Of a DNA stretch of 64,000 nucleotides, positions 35,475-46,600 are shown one piece after another (positions within the stretch are counted from its first letter, which is position 1; the number at the start of each line of letters is the position of its first letter). The stretch is taken from the NCBI GenBank assembly GCA_007116635.1, contig SKIB01000074.1, forward strand, positions 1 to 64,000. The letters run 5' to 3'. The notes below the pieces were generated by a model. That model was given only the letters and a program-made list of their open reading frames with translations, ran no database searches and was not told the DNA's origin. The translations under genes were made by a program, and so were the position numbers. This DNA comes from Saccharospirillaceae bacterium. GTDB lineage: Bacteria; Pseudomonadota; Gammaproteobacteria; Pseudomonadales; Natronospirillaceae.

Positions 35475-36805
35475 GCACCCTTATCGCTTTTTTGGTTGCC
35501 CTGGCCATTCTAATTGCTGTTCATGAGTGGGGGCATTTTTGGGTTGCTAGGCGCTGTGGTGTGAAAGTATTACGATTTTCACTTGGTTTTGGTCCTGTGC
35601 TCTTTAGTCGTCGTGACAAGCAGGGTACGGAGTTCAGTTTGTCAGCCATTCCGTTAGGTGGCTACGTACGCTTTGTTGACCAGCGTGACCCGGATTATGA
35701 CGCTGCCGATGAAGCGGTTTCTTATAACAGGCGCCCAGTTTGGCAAAGAATGGCCATTGTTTCTGCAGGCCCTTTGGCTAACTTTATTTTGGCCATTTTG
35801 CTTTATGCAGTTATTAATCTTCAGGGGGTTTCCACCTTTAGCCCTATTGCAGGTCAGCCGTACCCTGATAGTTTCTTGGCTCAGCAAGGTTTGCAGCCAG
35901 GTGATTTGATTGTGGCTATTGATCATCAGCCAGTTGAAGACTGGCGTGAGCTAAGTTTGAACCTGGCCAATCGGTTGGGTACCAGTGGTGAGCTGCACAT
36001 TGCTTGGTTGGATGCACAGGGTCAGAGGCAAGAAGCCGTGAAACCCTTGGATCGCTGGCTCAGTCGTGAAAGAGACCCTGATCCGATGCAAGTCATTGGC
36101 TTGCGTACATGGAATCAAGCACCGCCAGCAGTGCTGGGAGAATTGGTTGAAGGTGGTGCGGCTCAGCAAGCAGGTTTGCAGCAAGGTGATCAAATTATCA
36201 GCTTTGCTCAGCAGCCTGTAGATGACTGGGGGCACCTGTTAGGCTTGATGTCTAACAATGAGCAAAGCAATGTTGAGCTACAGGTGATGAGGCAGGGTTT
36301 GATTTGGCCTTATCAGCTTGAGCTGCAACCCAGTGATGGGCGCTTACTGATGGGGGCACAGCTTCAGGTTCCTCAGGCCATTTTGGATAGTAGGCAAATG
36401 GCTTCTGTAGGAACTGTTGAGGCCGTTCAGTTAGCTGTTAGTGATACTCTGGAGTTGATTAGCCTATCGCTTCGATTTATTGTAAGAATGGTGAGCGGTA
36501 ATTTGTCGGTTCAGAATTTGTCGGGTCCGGTTACCATTGCTCAGCTTGCTGGAGAGTCGGCTAGCTATGGATGGATTTCTTTTTTAAGTTTTCTTGCCTT
36601 TATTAGCATCAGCCTTGGTATTGTTAATTTGTTGCCATTGCCGGTGTTGGATGGAGGTCATCTGGTTTTATTGGCTGCAGAGGGCATAAGGGGTAGGCCT
36701 ATGTCGGAGCGCTTTGAGCAGGCTTATGCCTTCTTAGGTACAGTTTTGCTTTTGGCTTTGATGTCCTTTGCCATTATTAATGATTTCTTTCGCTTATTTA
36801 GTTAA
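35471..36805 (+). CDS. rseP: site-2 membrane protease RseP
   Basis: 444 residues. The N-terminal membrane helix carries the zinc site HEWGH (His18, Glu19, His22). Two periplasmic PDZ domains lie at about 120-290. The C-terminal helix holds NLLPLPVLDGGHL with the third metal ligand Asp. RseP cuts RseA after DegS and releases sigma-E in envelope stress, and clears signal peptides. It is coupled to dxr by ATGA; bamA starts 9 bases after its stop, so the stress protease and the assembly factor whose failure it senses are made together. Confidence 0.96.
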   Translation: MSTLIAFLVALAILIAVHEWGHFWVARRCGVKVLRFSLGFGPVLFSRRDKQGTEFSLSAIPLGGYVRFVDQRDPDYDAADEAVSYNRRPVWQRMAIVSAGPLANFILAILLYAVINLQGVSTFSPIAGQPYPDSFLAQQGLQPGDLIVAIDHQPVEDWRELSLNLANRLGTSGELHIAWLDAQGQRQEAVKPLDRWLSRERDPDPMQVIGLRTWNQAPPAVLGELVEGGAAQQAGLQQGDQIISFAQQPVDDWGHLLGLMSNNEQSNVELQVMRQGLIWPYQLELQPSDGRLLMGAQLQVPQAILDSRQMASVGTVEAVQLAVSDTLELISLSLRFIVRMVSGNLSVQNLSGPVTIAQLAGESASYGWISFLSFLAFISISLGIVNLLPLPVLDGGHLVLLAAEGIRGRPMSERFEQAYAFLGTVLLLALMSFAIINDFFRLFS

Positions 36806-36814
36806 AGGGTTTGC

Positions 36815-39127
36815 ATGAATATTCGCGTCATTATCAGTGTTATCACATTGTTTTGCTCCAGTGTCTGGGCCTGGCAGCCACAAAGTATCGAATTTGAAGG
36901 CTTGGCGCGTGTTTCATCAGCATCGGCATTACAAAGCAGTGGTTTGTTGCCTGCGCAAGAGCTTGATTCTCAAAGCATCGCGCAGTCCATTCGGTCACTC
37001 TATGCTACTGGCTTGTTCGATGATATTGAAGCACTTAGAGTTGAAGATCGCTTGGTGTTTCGGGTGATTGAGCGCCCTGCCATTGGCACCATAGAGATCG
37101 AAGGGACTAGGGCAATTAGTAAAGACCTTTTGGCAGGAGCATTACGTGAGCAGGGGATCCGTGAAGGTGAAATCCTTGATCGTTCTAAATTAGAGTTGAT
37201 TCGCAATGAATTGGTGCGTCAGTACAGTGCTATTGGCTTGTATGCGGCTCAGGTTAGCCTGAAGTTGGACGCAAGACCCAATAACCGAGTTGATTTATTG
37301 ATTGAGGTCGAAGAAGGAGTGTCCGCCTTTATTGCAGGTGTGCAGTTCACAGGCAATCAAGCCTTTGATGATGAGCAGTTGCTGCAACGATCGCTTAACA
37401 TGCGCGCCAGAGATCAGGCTAATCTTTGGGATCGCTTTACTAAGCGAGATAGATTTAGTCAACAGGGCTTGAATGCGGATAAACAGGTACTTGAGGCATG
37501 GTATTTAGATCGTGGCTTTTTAGACTTTGAGCTGAGCTCTACTCAGGTTTCTTTGTCTCCTGATCGCCAGGGCCTGTATATATTCTTCAATGTTAGTGAG
37601 GGTCTGCCTTACCAAATTCGTGAACAGAGAGTTCAGGGCGATACCGCGGACTTTCAGCAGGAATTAGAAGCCATGCTGAAATTACAAGCTGGGGATACCT
37701 TTTCTCGTTCTGAAGTGCTGGCTACTCAGCAGGCCATGCTTAACTTCTTAACGGATCGTGGTTACTTTTTTGCCGAGGTGCAAATTGCGCCAGAGGTCAT
37801 GGCCGACGATTTACTGCTTGATATTAACTATCAGGTCCAGTTAGGCCCTAAAGTTTATGTGCGACAGGTTGAATTCCGCGGTAATAGTGGCACCAATGAT
37901 GAAACTCTTAGACGTGAGGTGTTGCAACGTGAGCGCTCACTGTCCCGTGCGCGTGATATCCGTAACAGTCGAACCCGACTAATGCGCCTTGGTTTTTTTG
38001 AAGAAGTAACAGTACAGACCCCTCGGGTTGCGGGTACAACAGACCAAATTGATGTGGTTTATCGTGTTAGAGAAAAACAGACCGGTAATGTTCAGGGGAG
38101 CCTTGGGTATTCGGATGTTGCTGGCATCTTTGCTTCTGCTGAAATTACACAGGCCAATGTGATGGGCACGGGTCATTCTTTGGGTGCAAAATTACAGATT
38201 AACCAAACCGAGACCGAAGCAAGCCTGAGTTACGATATCCCCTATGTCACAGAGTCTGGTATTGGTATGGGTGCGGATTTGTTTGGTCGACGCACCAATT
38301 TTGATAATTTAAATTTTATCAACTATCGTACCGATAACCTTGGAGCCCGAGTGCGCCTAGGTTATCCAACTTCGCTAAATTCCAGACTAACATGGCAGTT
38401 AGGCTTTGAGCGTACCTTCCTCTATACCCAGAGTCCGATTGCTGAGATTGAGTTATTTGAGAGCCTTGTGGGCAATGAGTTTGATAACTTGTCGTTGTCG
38501 GCAAACTGGGTCCGTTCCACTCTAAACTCAGGCTTTAGTCCAACGGATGGTAATCGTCAGCAGTTTAGTTTGGAAGCAGGTCTGCCCCTGGGGGATTTAA
38601 CCTATTATCGTGCCCGCTATCGTTATGATCAGTATTGGCCATTCTTTGATGACTATGCTGTTCGTTGGCATTCAGATCTAGCCTTTGCTGATGCCTATGG
38701 TGATCTGGATGTGCTGCCATTTACCCTGAATTATCGTGCAGGTGGCCCAGGTTCAGTACGCGGATTTGATGCTGGCAGTCTGGGCCCAAAGAACTCCATT
38801 GGCAGGCCTTTTGGCGGCAACCTACTGACGCGAACGGGCTTGGAATTCATCTTCCCTGTACCCTTTGTTGACAATAAATCACCCTGGCGTACGGCAGCCT
38901 TTGTTGATCTCGGCAACGTTTACACCACCTCTTGTCACCCTCAGGCTAAGGACGATGGTTTTTGTCAGACGGGTTGGGAATTTGATGAGTTGCGCTTGAG
39001 TGCGGGTGTTGATATCACTTGGAGTACGCCCATTGCACCCTTGAATTTTGTTTTTGCTGTTCCGCTGAATGCCCGTGAGGATGATCGTACTCGCGGCTTT
39101 AACTTTAGTATACGATCTGGTTTTTAG
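36815..39127 (+). CDS. bamA: outer-membrane protein assembly factor BamA
   Basis: 770 residues. Signal peptide (MNIRVIISVITLFCSSVWA), five POTRA domains (about 22-420) and a 16-strand barrel with the Omp85 loop-6 motif VRGFDAGSLGP and a C-terminal Phe (SIRSGF). It is the core of the BAM complex that inserts beta-barrel proteins. An AAGGG site precedes the ATG. Two Cys residues in the late barrel (TTSCHPQ and GFCQT) could form an extracellular-loop disulphide, as in E. coli BamA. Confidence 0.97.
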   Translation: MNIRVIISVITLFCSSVWAWQPQSIEFEGLARVSSASALQSSGLLPAQELDSQSIAQSIRSLYATGLFDDIEALRVEDRLVFRVIERPAIGTIEIEGTRAISKDLLAGALREQGIREGEILDRSKLELIRNELVRQYSAIGLYAAQVSLKLDARPNNRVDLLIEVEEGVSAFIAGVQFTGNQAFDDEQLLQRSLNMRARDQANLWDRFTKRDRFSQQGLNADKQVLEAWYLDRGFLDFELSSTQVSLSPDRQGLYIFFNVSEGLPYQIREQRVQGDTADFQQELEAMLKLQAGDTFSRSEVLATQQAMLNFLTDRGYFFAEVQIAPEVMADDLLLDINYQVQLGPKVYVRQVEFRGNSGTNDETLRREVLQRERSLSRARDIRNSRTRLMRLGFFEEVTVQTPRVAGTTDQIDVVYRVREKQTGNVQGSLGYSDVAGIFASAEITQANVMGTGHSLGAKLQINQTETEASLSYDIPYVTESGIGMGADLFGRRTNFDNLNFINYRTDNLGARVRLGYPTSLNSRLTWQLGFERTFLYTQSPIAEIELFESLVGNEFDNLSLSANWVRSTLNSGFSPTDGNRQQFSLEAGLPLGDLTYYRARYRYDQYWPFFDDYAVRWHSDLAFADAYGDLDVLPFTLNYRAGGPGSVRGFDAGSLGPKNSIGRPFGGNLLTRTGLEFIFPVPFVDNKSPWRTAAFVDLGNVYTTSCHPQAKDDGFCQTGWEFDELRLSAGVDITWSTPIAPLNFVFAVPLNAREDDRTRGFNFSIRSGF

Positions 39128-39136
39128 GAGTCAGTT

Positions 39137-39631
39137 ATGAAGAAAATTATTGCTTTCTTGTTCTGTTTGCCAGCTGTGATTTGGGCAAATAATATTGCTA
39201 TCTTGGATCAAAATTCGGCTTTGTTCTCTACCAATGCAGCCGAAGCTGAGAACGCTCGCTTACAAGCCGATTTTGGTGAAATGGATGCCGAGCGCCAAGC
39301 CCTTATGCAAGAGTTGAATCGGCTTGCTCGTCAGCACCAGAATGATGCCGCTATCATGAGTCAGGCAGAAAAACAGGAGCTAGAACAAAAAATTGAAACC
39401 AGCCGTCAGCGCTATGCTGATCTGAATATGAGGTTGCAGCAAGGGCAGCAAGAGCGTGAGCAGGCCTTCATCAATAAGTACAGCCGTACATTGGTCACGG
39501 CTATTGAAACCATTGTTGAGCAGGGTGACTTTGACCTAGTATTGGACGCCAGTGCGGTAATCTTTGTAAAAGATGGCTATGACATTACCCAGCAAGTAAT
39601 TGATGAATTCAACCGCCTAACAGCCGATTAG
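39137..39631 (+). CDS. skp: periplasmic chaperone Skp/OmpH
   Basis: 164 residues. Signal peptide (MKKIIAFLFCLPAVIWA) then a short beta segment (NIAILDQNSAL) and a long helical tentacle (about 40-120) rich in Glu, Gln and Arg, closing with FDLVLDASAVIFV. This is the Skp/OmpH jellyfish trimer that escorts unfolded outer-membrane proteins to BamA, its upstream neighbour. GGAG lies ahead of the ATG. Confidence 0.92.
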   Translation: MKKIIAFLFCLPAVIWANNIAILDQNSALFSTNAAEAENARLQADFGEMDAERQALMQELNRLARQHQNDAAIMSQAEKQELEQKIETSRQRYADLNMRLQQGQQEREQAFINKYSRTLVTAIETIVEQGDFDLVLDASAVIFVKDGYDITQQVIDEFNRLTAD

Positions 39632-39645
39632 GCAAAGGAGAGTAC

Positions 39646-40665
39646 ATGGCCTATAGGCTATCTGAGTTGGTCAGGCATCTTGGCTTGGAGCTTGACCTGG
39701 CCTCAGACCCTAGCATCACAGGGATCAATAACCCTCAACTGGCTAAAGCAGATGAGATCACCTTTGTTGTCAAGGCAAGGTATTTAGCTCAGTTATCTGA
39801 CAGTGCAGCTGCTGCGGTGTTATTGCCCTGCAGTCTTGCTGGCCGAGCACCTGCTCAGATGCAGGAGTTATTAGTTGAGGATGCCTACCTGGCCTATGCC
39901 TTGTTATCGCAAAAGTTTGCTCTGCCTAAGCCTGCTGCTGGCATAGCATCTACGGCGCAAATTGCTGCCAGTGCCCAGATCGATCCCAGTGCCAGCATTG
40001 GCCATTATGTGGTGATTGGTGAGCAGGCCTGCATTGGTCCTGATGTGGTGATAGGCGCCCATTCGGTATTGTCAGAGCGAGTGGTGATCGGTGCCAATAC
40101 CGAGCTTAAGCCTCATGTAGTCTGCTATCCTGGCGTTGTCATTGGTCAGCGCGCTTTGATTCATTCCGGAGTGGTGTTGGGCAGTGACGGCTTTGGTTAT
40201 GCCAAGGATGATCAGCGCTGGGTTAAAATTGCTCAAAATGGCGGCTTGATCATTGCAGACGATGTTGAGATAGGTGCTAATTCGGCTCTGGATCGTGGGG
40301 CCATTGAAGACACCCAAGTTGGCCAGGGTTCGAAATTGGATAACCTGGTGCACTTGGCGCATAATGTGCGTTTGGGTCAGCATGTGGCCCTTGCCGCCCA
40401 AGTGGGTATTGCTGGTAGCACCCAGATAGGAGATGGGGTTACCGTTGGTGGTCAGGCGGGCTTTGCTGGGCATCTACAGATTGCTGCTAATTCACACTTT
40501 ACTGGTCAAGCCATGGTCACAAAGGGTGTTTCTGAGGCAGGAGTGTATTCCAGTGGTCAGCCAGCTAAGCCCAACAAAGAGTGGCGTAAAACCATTGCCC
40601 AGCTTAATAGGCTGGAAAAGCTTGAACAACGAATTAAAGAATTAGAAGCCAAATTAGAGAGCTAG
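39646..40665 (+). CDS. lpxD: UDP-3-O-(3-hydroxyacyl)glucosamine N-acyltransferase
   Basis: 339 residues. An N-terminal uridine-binding domain (to ~95) precedes a left-handed beta-helix of hexapeptide repeats (about 100-300), with LVHLAHNVRLGQH containing the catalytic His, and a C-terminal coiled helix (QLNRLEKLEQRIKELEAKL). It adds the second acyl chain in lipid A synthesis. AAAGGAG is a strong ribosome site; fabZ begins one base after the stop. Confidence 0.97.
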   Translation: MAYRLSELVRHLGLELDLASDPSITGINNPQLAKADEITFVVKARYLAQLSDSAAAAVLLPCSLAGRAPAQMQELLVEDAYLAYALLSQKFALPKPAAGIASTAQIAASAQIDPSASIGHYVVIGEQACIGPDVVIGAHSVLSERVVIGANTELKPHVVCYPGVVIGQRALIHSGVVLGSDGFGYAKDDQRWVKIAQNGGLIIADDVEIGANSALDRGAIEDTQVGQGSKLDNLVHLAHNVRLGQHVALAAQVGIAGSTQIGDGVTVGGQAGFAGHLQIAANSHFTGQAMVTKGVSEAGVYSSGQPAKPNKEWRKTIAQLNRLEKLEQRIKELEAKLES

Positions 40666-40666
40666 T

Positions 40667-41131
40667 ATGTCAGCCATTAACTTGCCTATGGGCCCAAAAG
40701 AAATTCAAGAACTGTTACCGCACCGCTTTCCAATGTTGCTGCTTGACCGAGTCACTGAGATTGATGTTGAGGCTAAAACCATTAAGGGTTTTAAGAACCT
40801 AACCATTAATGAAAGTTTTTTCCAAGGTCATTTTCCAGGCCAGCCCATTATGCCTGGTGTTTTGATTCTGGAAGCCATGGCGCAGTTAACAGGTGTGCTT
40901 GGCTTCAGTGTGTCTGGTAATAGCCATAAAGAGGGCTATTTGTACCTCTTTGCCGGTATCGACAATGTGCGTTTTAAACAATCAGCCTATCCAGGCGATT
41001 GTTTGCAGATGGAGGCTCAGGTGCAGTCCAGTAAGCGTGGCATTCACAAGGTGGCAGCCCAGGCCTATGTTGATGGCCGTTTGATCTGCAGTGCTGACAT
41101 TATCTGTGCCGAACGCAAGGTGAGTGAGTGA
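40667..41131 (+). CDS. fabZ: 3-hydroxyacyl-[ACP] dehydratase
   Basis: 154 residues, hot-dog fold. HRFPMLLLDRV is followed by GHFPGQPIMPGVLILEAMAQ with catalytic His55 and Glu69. It dehydrates 3-hydroxyacyl-ACPs and competes with lipid A synthesis for 3-hydroxymyristoyl-ACP, so its place between lpxD and lpxA is functionally meaningful. It overlaps the lpxA GTG by 4 bases. Confidence 0.97.
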   Translation: MSAINLPMGPKEIQELLPHRFPMLLLDRVTEIDVEAKTIKGFKNLTINESFFQGHFPGQPIMPGVLILEAMAQLTGVLGFSVSGNSHKEGYLYLFAGIDNVRFKQSAYPGDCLQMEAQVQSSKRGIHKVAAQAYVDGRLICSADIICAERKVSE

Positions 41132-41895
41132 TTCATCCAACTGCACTGATTGATCCCAGCGCCCAGATTGCTGCTGGGGTGAGTATTGGTCCGTACAGCA
41201 TCATAGGTGCTGATGTGGTAATTGGTGAGGATACCTGGGTGGGGCCGCATGTGGTCATTCAGGGTCCTTGTCGCATCGGTGCGCGTAACAAGATTTATCA
41301 ATTCGCTAGCATTGGTGAAGCCTGTCAAGACAAAAAGTACGGTGGTGAACCCACCGAACTGCAGATCGGCGATGATAACGTCATTCGCGAATGTGTCACC
41401 ATGCAGCGTGGCACAGTGCAGGACGCCTGTTTAACCAAGGTGGGTAATCGCGGTCTATTCATGGCGTATTGCCATGTGGCTCATGATTGCCAATTAGGGG
41501 ATGACATCATTCTGGCCAACAGCACACAGCTTGCAGGCCATGTCAGCATTGGCGATCATGCCATTTTAGGCGGTGGCACCCTGGTGCATCAGTTTTGCCG
41601 CATCGGTGCTCATGCCATGACAGGCGCAGGAACCGTGCTGCTCAAAGATTTACCAGCCTATGTGCTCTGTCAGGGCAACCCGCCAAGGGTGGCGAAGATC
41701 AATACCGAAGGTATGAAGCGCCGTGGTTTTACCTCTGAGCAGCTCGTGCAGTTACGCAAGGCCTTTAAGGTGGTCTATCGCAACGGCTTAACCCTGAGTC
41801 AGGCCATTGCAGAACTCAGTAGCTGGGCGCCAAACTTTGCACTGCAGCTGTTCATTGATAGTCTTCGCAACAGCAGCAGAGGCATTGTGCGCTGA
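41128..41895 (+). CDS. lpxA: UDP-N-acetylglucosamine O-acyltransferase
   Basis: 255 residues. Hexapeptide-repeat beta-helix (IHPTALIDPSAQIAAGVSIG onward), catalytic His in MAYCHVAHDC, and the C-terminal helical domain with NTEGMKRRGF. First step of lipid A synthesis. The start is a GTG in a GTGA overlap with fabZ, consistent with translational coupling; the stop overlaps the lpxB ATG by one base. Confidence 0.97.
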   Translation: MIHPTALIDPSAQIAAGVSIGPYSIIGADVVIGEDTWVGPHVVIQGPCRIGARNKIYQFASIGEACQDKKYGGEPTELQIGDDNVIRECVTMQRGTVQDACLTKVGNRGLFMAYCHVAHDCQLGDDIILANSTQLAGHVSIGDHAILGGGTLVHQFCRIGAHAMTGAGTVLLKDLPAYVLCQGNPPRVAKINTEGMKRRGFTSEQLVQLRKAFKVVYRNGLTLSQAIAELSSWAPNFALQLFIDSLRNSSRGIVR

Positions 41896-43037
41896 TGTTT
41901 ACCCTGGCGATGGTGGCCGGTGAGCCCTCGGGTGACCTGCTAGGGGCGAGCCTGATTAAGGCTTTGCGCCTGCAACTGCCTGAACTAAGAATCATCGGTA
42001 TTGGTGGCCCCTTAATGCAAGAGCAGGGCCTGGAACCCTTGGCCGACATGGAACAATTGTCGATCATGGGTTTGGTTGAAGTCTTGTCTGCACTGCCTAA
42101 GCTATTGGCACTGCGGCGCCGAGTTCGGCAGCAGATTCTCGACGCCAAAGCCAGTGTGTTTGTTGGCATCGATGCGCCGGATTTTAATTTAGGCTTGGCC
42201 AGATCCCTCAAACCTAGCCTGCACTGCATTCATTACGTTAGCCCCACGGTTTGGGCCTGGCGACCCAAGCGAGTGTTTAAGATTGAGCGCTCGGTGCATC
42301 AAATTCTGTGCTTATTCCCCTTTGAGCCCCATTATTATCAGGATTTACAGCTTGAGGCGCATTACATTGGCCACCCCTTGGCCGATGAAATCGCCATCGA
42401 ACCCAGACAACGCCAAGCAAGACAAGAGCTTGAGCTGGCCATGGATGGCAAATACCTGGCCATTTTACCTGGCAGTCGTTCGGGTGAAGCTCAGCGCCTG
42501 ATGCCGGTGCTGATTCCTCTGATGCAGGCCTGGCATCAGCAGCACCCGGAGTGGCAGTTTTTGCTGCCTGCCGCCAATGGTCGTCGCTATGAGCAACTCT
42601 ATGCTGCGCTGCAGGGTTTGAATTTGCCAGTCAAGCTTTACCATCGTCAAGCGCGCCTGGTGATGCAGGCGGCAAACCTCGGCGTCATTGCCAGTGGTAC
42701 AGCAAGTCTAGAAGCCATGCTTTGCCATTTGCCCATGGTCATTGTTTACCGGGTTCACCCCCTTAGTTGGTGGTTGGGCTCAAGATTGCTTAAGATTGCC
42801 AATGTCGGGTTGCCCAATATTCTTGCCGGCAGCACCCTGGTGCCGGAACGCTTGCAGGCGGATTGTCAAATGGACATCATCTTGCAGGATCTGAACCAGT
42901 GGCTGGACGATCCAGAGCGCTTATTGCATGTACGAGAGCAATACGCCTTTATCCATAGACGCTTATCACGTCAAGCCGCGCAGCGCGCCGCCGAGGTGGT
43001 CATTAATGCCTTACATCATTCGTCGTCTGCAAGATGA
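41895..43037 (+). CDS. lpxB: lipid A disaccharide synthase
   Basis: 380 residues, GT-B-like (GT19). It shows [14 protein letters not shown] at the N-terminus, [30 protein letters not shown] and ASGTASLEA. It joins UDP-diacyl-GlcN and lipid X to tetra-acyl-disaccharide-1-phosphate at the inner membrane. TGATG couples it to lpxA; its end overlaps rnhB by 32 bases. Confidence 0.97.
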   Translation: MFTLAMVAGEPSGDLLGASLIKALRLQLPELRIIGIGGPLMQEQGLEPLADMEQLSIMGLVEVLSALPKLLALRRRVRQQILDAKASVFVGIDAPDFNLGLARSLKPSLHCIHYVSPTVWAWRPKRVFKIERSVHQILCLFPFEPHYYQDLQLEAHYIGHPLADEIAIEPRQRQARQELELAMDGKYLAILPGSRSGEAQRLMPVLIPLMQAWHQQHPEWQFLLPAANGRRYEQLYAALQGLNLPVKLYHRQARLVMQAANLGVIASGTASLEAMLCHLPMVIVYRVHPLSWWLGSRLLKIANVGLPNILAGSTLVPERLQADCQMDIILQDLNQWLDDPERLLHVREQYAFIHRRLSRQAAQRAAEVVINALHHSSSAR

Positions 43038-43626
43038 CTATCCACAGTATCAGCTGGTTGCCGGTGTTGATGAAGTAGGGCGCGGCCCTATTTTTGGCCC
43101 GGTGGTGGCAGCGGCCGTTATTTTGCCCTGGGATCATGGCATAGGCGGCCTGCGCGACTCCAAAAAACTGTCGGCCAGTAAAAGAGTTGCGCTAGCAGTG
43201 GCCATTAAAACTAAGGCGCTCGCTTACCGAGTCGAGGTCATGAGCCCTGCTCAGGTGGACGAACTGAACATTTTACAGGCCAGTTTGACCGCAATGCGTC
43301 TGGCCGTTTTGGCCCTGGCGCCCCAGCCAGAGCTGGCTCTGATTGACGGCAATAAGGTGCCACAAGGCCTGCCTTGCCCTGCCAAGGCCGTGGTCGGTGG
43401 TGACGACTGTCTGGACGGCATTGCCGCTGCCAGTATTCTGGCCAAGGTGCATCGTGATGCCTTGATTGACGAGCTAGCATTGCAATACCCAGGCTATGGC
43501 TTGGCACAACATAAGGGTTATCCGACCAAGCAGCACCTAGAAGCCCTAACACGATTGGGGGCCACCCCTGAACATCGGCGTAGCTTTGCTCCGGTGCGTA
43601 AACTATTGGAGTCTGTGGATGAGTGA
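43006..43626 (+). CDS. rnhB: ribonuclease HII
   Basis: 206 residues from ATG 43006, which overlaps lpxB by 32 bases but gives the normal family length; longer starts extend deep into lpxB. The N-terminal [13 protein letters not shown] holds catalytic Asp22 and Glu23; the third Asp lies near LALIDGN and the fourth in [10 protein letters not shown]. It removes single ribonucleotides and primer RNA from DNA. Its stop overlaps the dnaE start by 8 bases. Confidence 0.95.
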   Translation: MPYIIRRLQDDYPQYQLVAGVDEVGRGPIFGPVVAAAVILPWDHGIGGLRDSKKLSASKRVALAVAIKTKALAYRVEVMSPAQVDELNILQASLTAMRLAVLALAPQPELALIDGNKVPQGLPCPAKAVVGGDDCLDGIAAASILAKVHRDALIDELALQYPGYGLAQHKGYPTKQHLEALTRLGATPEHRRSFAPVRKLLESVDE

Positions 43627-46600
43627 CCAATCCTTTGTCCATTTACGAATGCATTCGGACTTCTCGCTGATCGATGGCATTGTCCGAGTAAAGCCCCTGA
43701 TTAAAACCCTGGCCGAGCAAGGCATGGGCGCTTGCGCTCTGACCGACATTCAAAATTTGTTTGCTCTGGTCAAGTTTTACAGTGCTGCCAAGGGCGCAGG
43801 TATCAAGCCCATCATCGGTGCCGATCTATGGTTGGAAAACGAAGACGATCTTGCCAAGCCCTTTTTGCAAACCGTGCTGGTGCAGAATCAGCAGGGCTAT
43901 TTGCATCTGATGGAGCTGCTGTCGCAGGGTTATCAACTCAACCAGCAACATGACCGGGCGCTGATCAAAAAGCATTGGCTGGCGGAAAAAAACCAAGGTC
44001 TGATTTTGCTGTCTGGTCATCAGAGCGGCGATCTGGCCGAGCCTTTGCTGCGCAACAACCCCGAGCTGGCTCTAGAGCGTGCCCGCTATTGGCAGTCGGT
44101 GTTTGAGGATCGCTATGTGCTGGAGTTGCAGCGCGTTGGCCGCGCTGAGGACGAAGCCCTGGTGCAAGCTCAGGTGGCCCTGGCCGCGCAGTTGGGTTTG
44201 GCTGTGGTGGCCACCAATGCGGTGGTGTTTTTGCAGCAGGAGGATTTTGAAGCCCATGAGGTGCGGGTGTGCATCAATGATTCGGTGGTGCAGGACGACC
44301 CCAAAAGGCCGCGCAAATACACCGCCGAGCAGTATTTGAAAACCCCAGCCCAGATGCAACAGCTGTTTGCTGACATCCCTAGCGCCATCAGCAACAGTCT
44401 GGAGCTGGCGCGGCGCTGTACCGTCAATTTGCGCATGGGCGAGTACTTCCTACCCAACTATCCCGTGCCCGAAGGCCTGACCATGGATCAGTACTTTCGC
44501 GAGCTGTCGCATCAGGGCTTGAGCAAACGTCTGGATTTTTTCGCACAGCAGGGCGTGCAGCTGCACGAGCCGGATTACCGCGCGCGCTTGGATTTTGAGC
44601 TGGATGTGATCATTCAGATGGGTTTTCCTGGCTACTTTTTGATTGTTATGGATTTCATTCGCTGGGCCAAAGAGCACGACATTCCCGTGGGGCCAGGTCG
44701 AGGCTCGGGTGCTGGCTCTTTGGTGGCCTACAGTCTGGACATCACCGATCTGGACCCACTGCAGTACGATCTGCTGTTCGAGCGCTTTTTGAACCCAGAG
44801 CGGGTGTCCATGCCCGACTTTGACATCGACTTTTGCATGGAAAAGCGTGACCGAGTGATCAGCTATGTGGCCGATACCTATGGCCGTGACGCCGTGGGTC
44901 AGATCGTCACCTTTGGCACCATGGCCGCCAAAGCGGTAGTGCGCGATGTGGCGCGAGTGCAGGGCAAAAGCTACAGCATGGCCGATCGCATCTCCAAGAT
45001 GATCCCCAGCACGCCGGGCACCAAGTTGGCAGATGCCATTGCTCAGGTGCCGGAGCTGGTGCAAATGCTCGACAGTGATGAAGCCGCAGCCGAGGTTTGG
45101 CAGATGGCGGTTAAGCTCGAAGGCATCACCAGACAAACGGGTAAGCACGCCGGTGGGGTGGTGATCTCGCCCACCAAGCTCAGTGATTTTTCGCCCCTCT
45201 ATTGCGATGCCGACGGCTCGGGCTTGGTCACTCAGTACGACAAAAACGATGTCGAAACCGTGGGCCTGGTGAAGTTTGACTTCTTGGGTTTGCGCACCCT
45301 GACCATCATCGATTGGGCGTTGAAAATCATCAACGACAAGGGCAAGCAGCAAGGCTTGCCTCTGGTCGACATCAATACCATTCCTCTGGACGATCCGGCC
45401 TGTTTTGAGCTGCTCAAGCAAAGCAAGACCACGGCGGTGTTCCAGTTGGAATCTCGCGGCATGAAGGACCTGATCAAACGCCTGCAGCCCAGTAGCCTGG
45501 AGGACATGATCGCTTTGGTGGCCCTCTACCGACCTGGTCCGCTGGAGTCGGGCATGGTGGAGGACTTCATTGACCGTAAGCATTTGCGTCAGCCCGTGGC
45601 CTATCCCCATGTGGATTACCAGCATCCGGATCTGGAGCCGGTGTTGGAGAACACCTATGGCATCATTCTCTATCAAGAACAGGTAATGCAGATTGCTCAG
45701 GTGCTGGCTGGATTCAGCTTGGGCGGCGCGGACATGCTACGCCGCGCCATGGGTAAGAAAAAGCCCGAAGAAATGGTCAAGCAGCGTGAACTGTTTTTGC
45801 AGGGTGCTCAGGGGCGGGGCATTGATACCGATCTGGCGAACAATATATTTGATTTGATGGAAAAGTTCGCCGGCTACGGCTTTAACAAGTCGCACTCAGC
45901 GGCCTATGCTCTGGTGTCCTACCAAACCCTGTGGCTGAAAACCCATTATCCTGCCGCCTTCATGGCCGCGACTCTCTCTGCTGATCTGGACAACACCGAT
46001 AAGGTGGTGGGCTTAATCGAAGAGTGTCGACAGTTGGGTTTGACGGTGCTGCCACCCGATGTCAATGCTGGCAGCTATTCGTTTACCGTTAATGATCAAG
46101 ATCAGGTTGTTTATGGCTTGGGTGCGGTGAAAGGCGTGGGTGAAGGGCCGGTGGCGGCCATTACTCAGGCGCGTGAACAGGGGGGTAAGTTTACTGACCT
46201 GTTTGATTTTTGTGCGCGGATGGACAGCCGTAAGATCAACAAACGCACCTTGGAAGCCCTGATTCGTTCTGGCGCGCTGGATTCTTTAGCTGAGCATCGC
46301 GGCATTCTGCTGTCGGCCATGGAAGACGCCATGCGTGCGGCGGAACAAAAGCAGCAAAACGAAAGCCTGGGTATGGTGGATCTGTTTGCTGACCTGATGC
46401 AACCGGAAGACCCCTATCTGCGCTATGCCAAGGCCGCGCTCTTGACGCCTAAAGAAATCCTTGACGGTGAGCGTGATACTCTTGGCCTTTACCTAACCGG
46501 GCACCCCATTGATGAGCACGAAGAGCTGGTCAAGCAGGTAACCAGCCTCAGACTGCAAGACATCAATGCCCATGCCAGTGAAGCCCAGCAAGGCGGTTTC

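Noticed and set aside
44450-45676. 408-codon open frame antisense to dnaE
   Set aside because: It lies wholly inside dnaE on the other strand, has no plausible domain, and His/Gln-rich composition typical of a codon-bias shadow.
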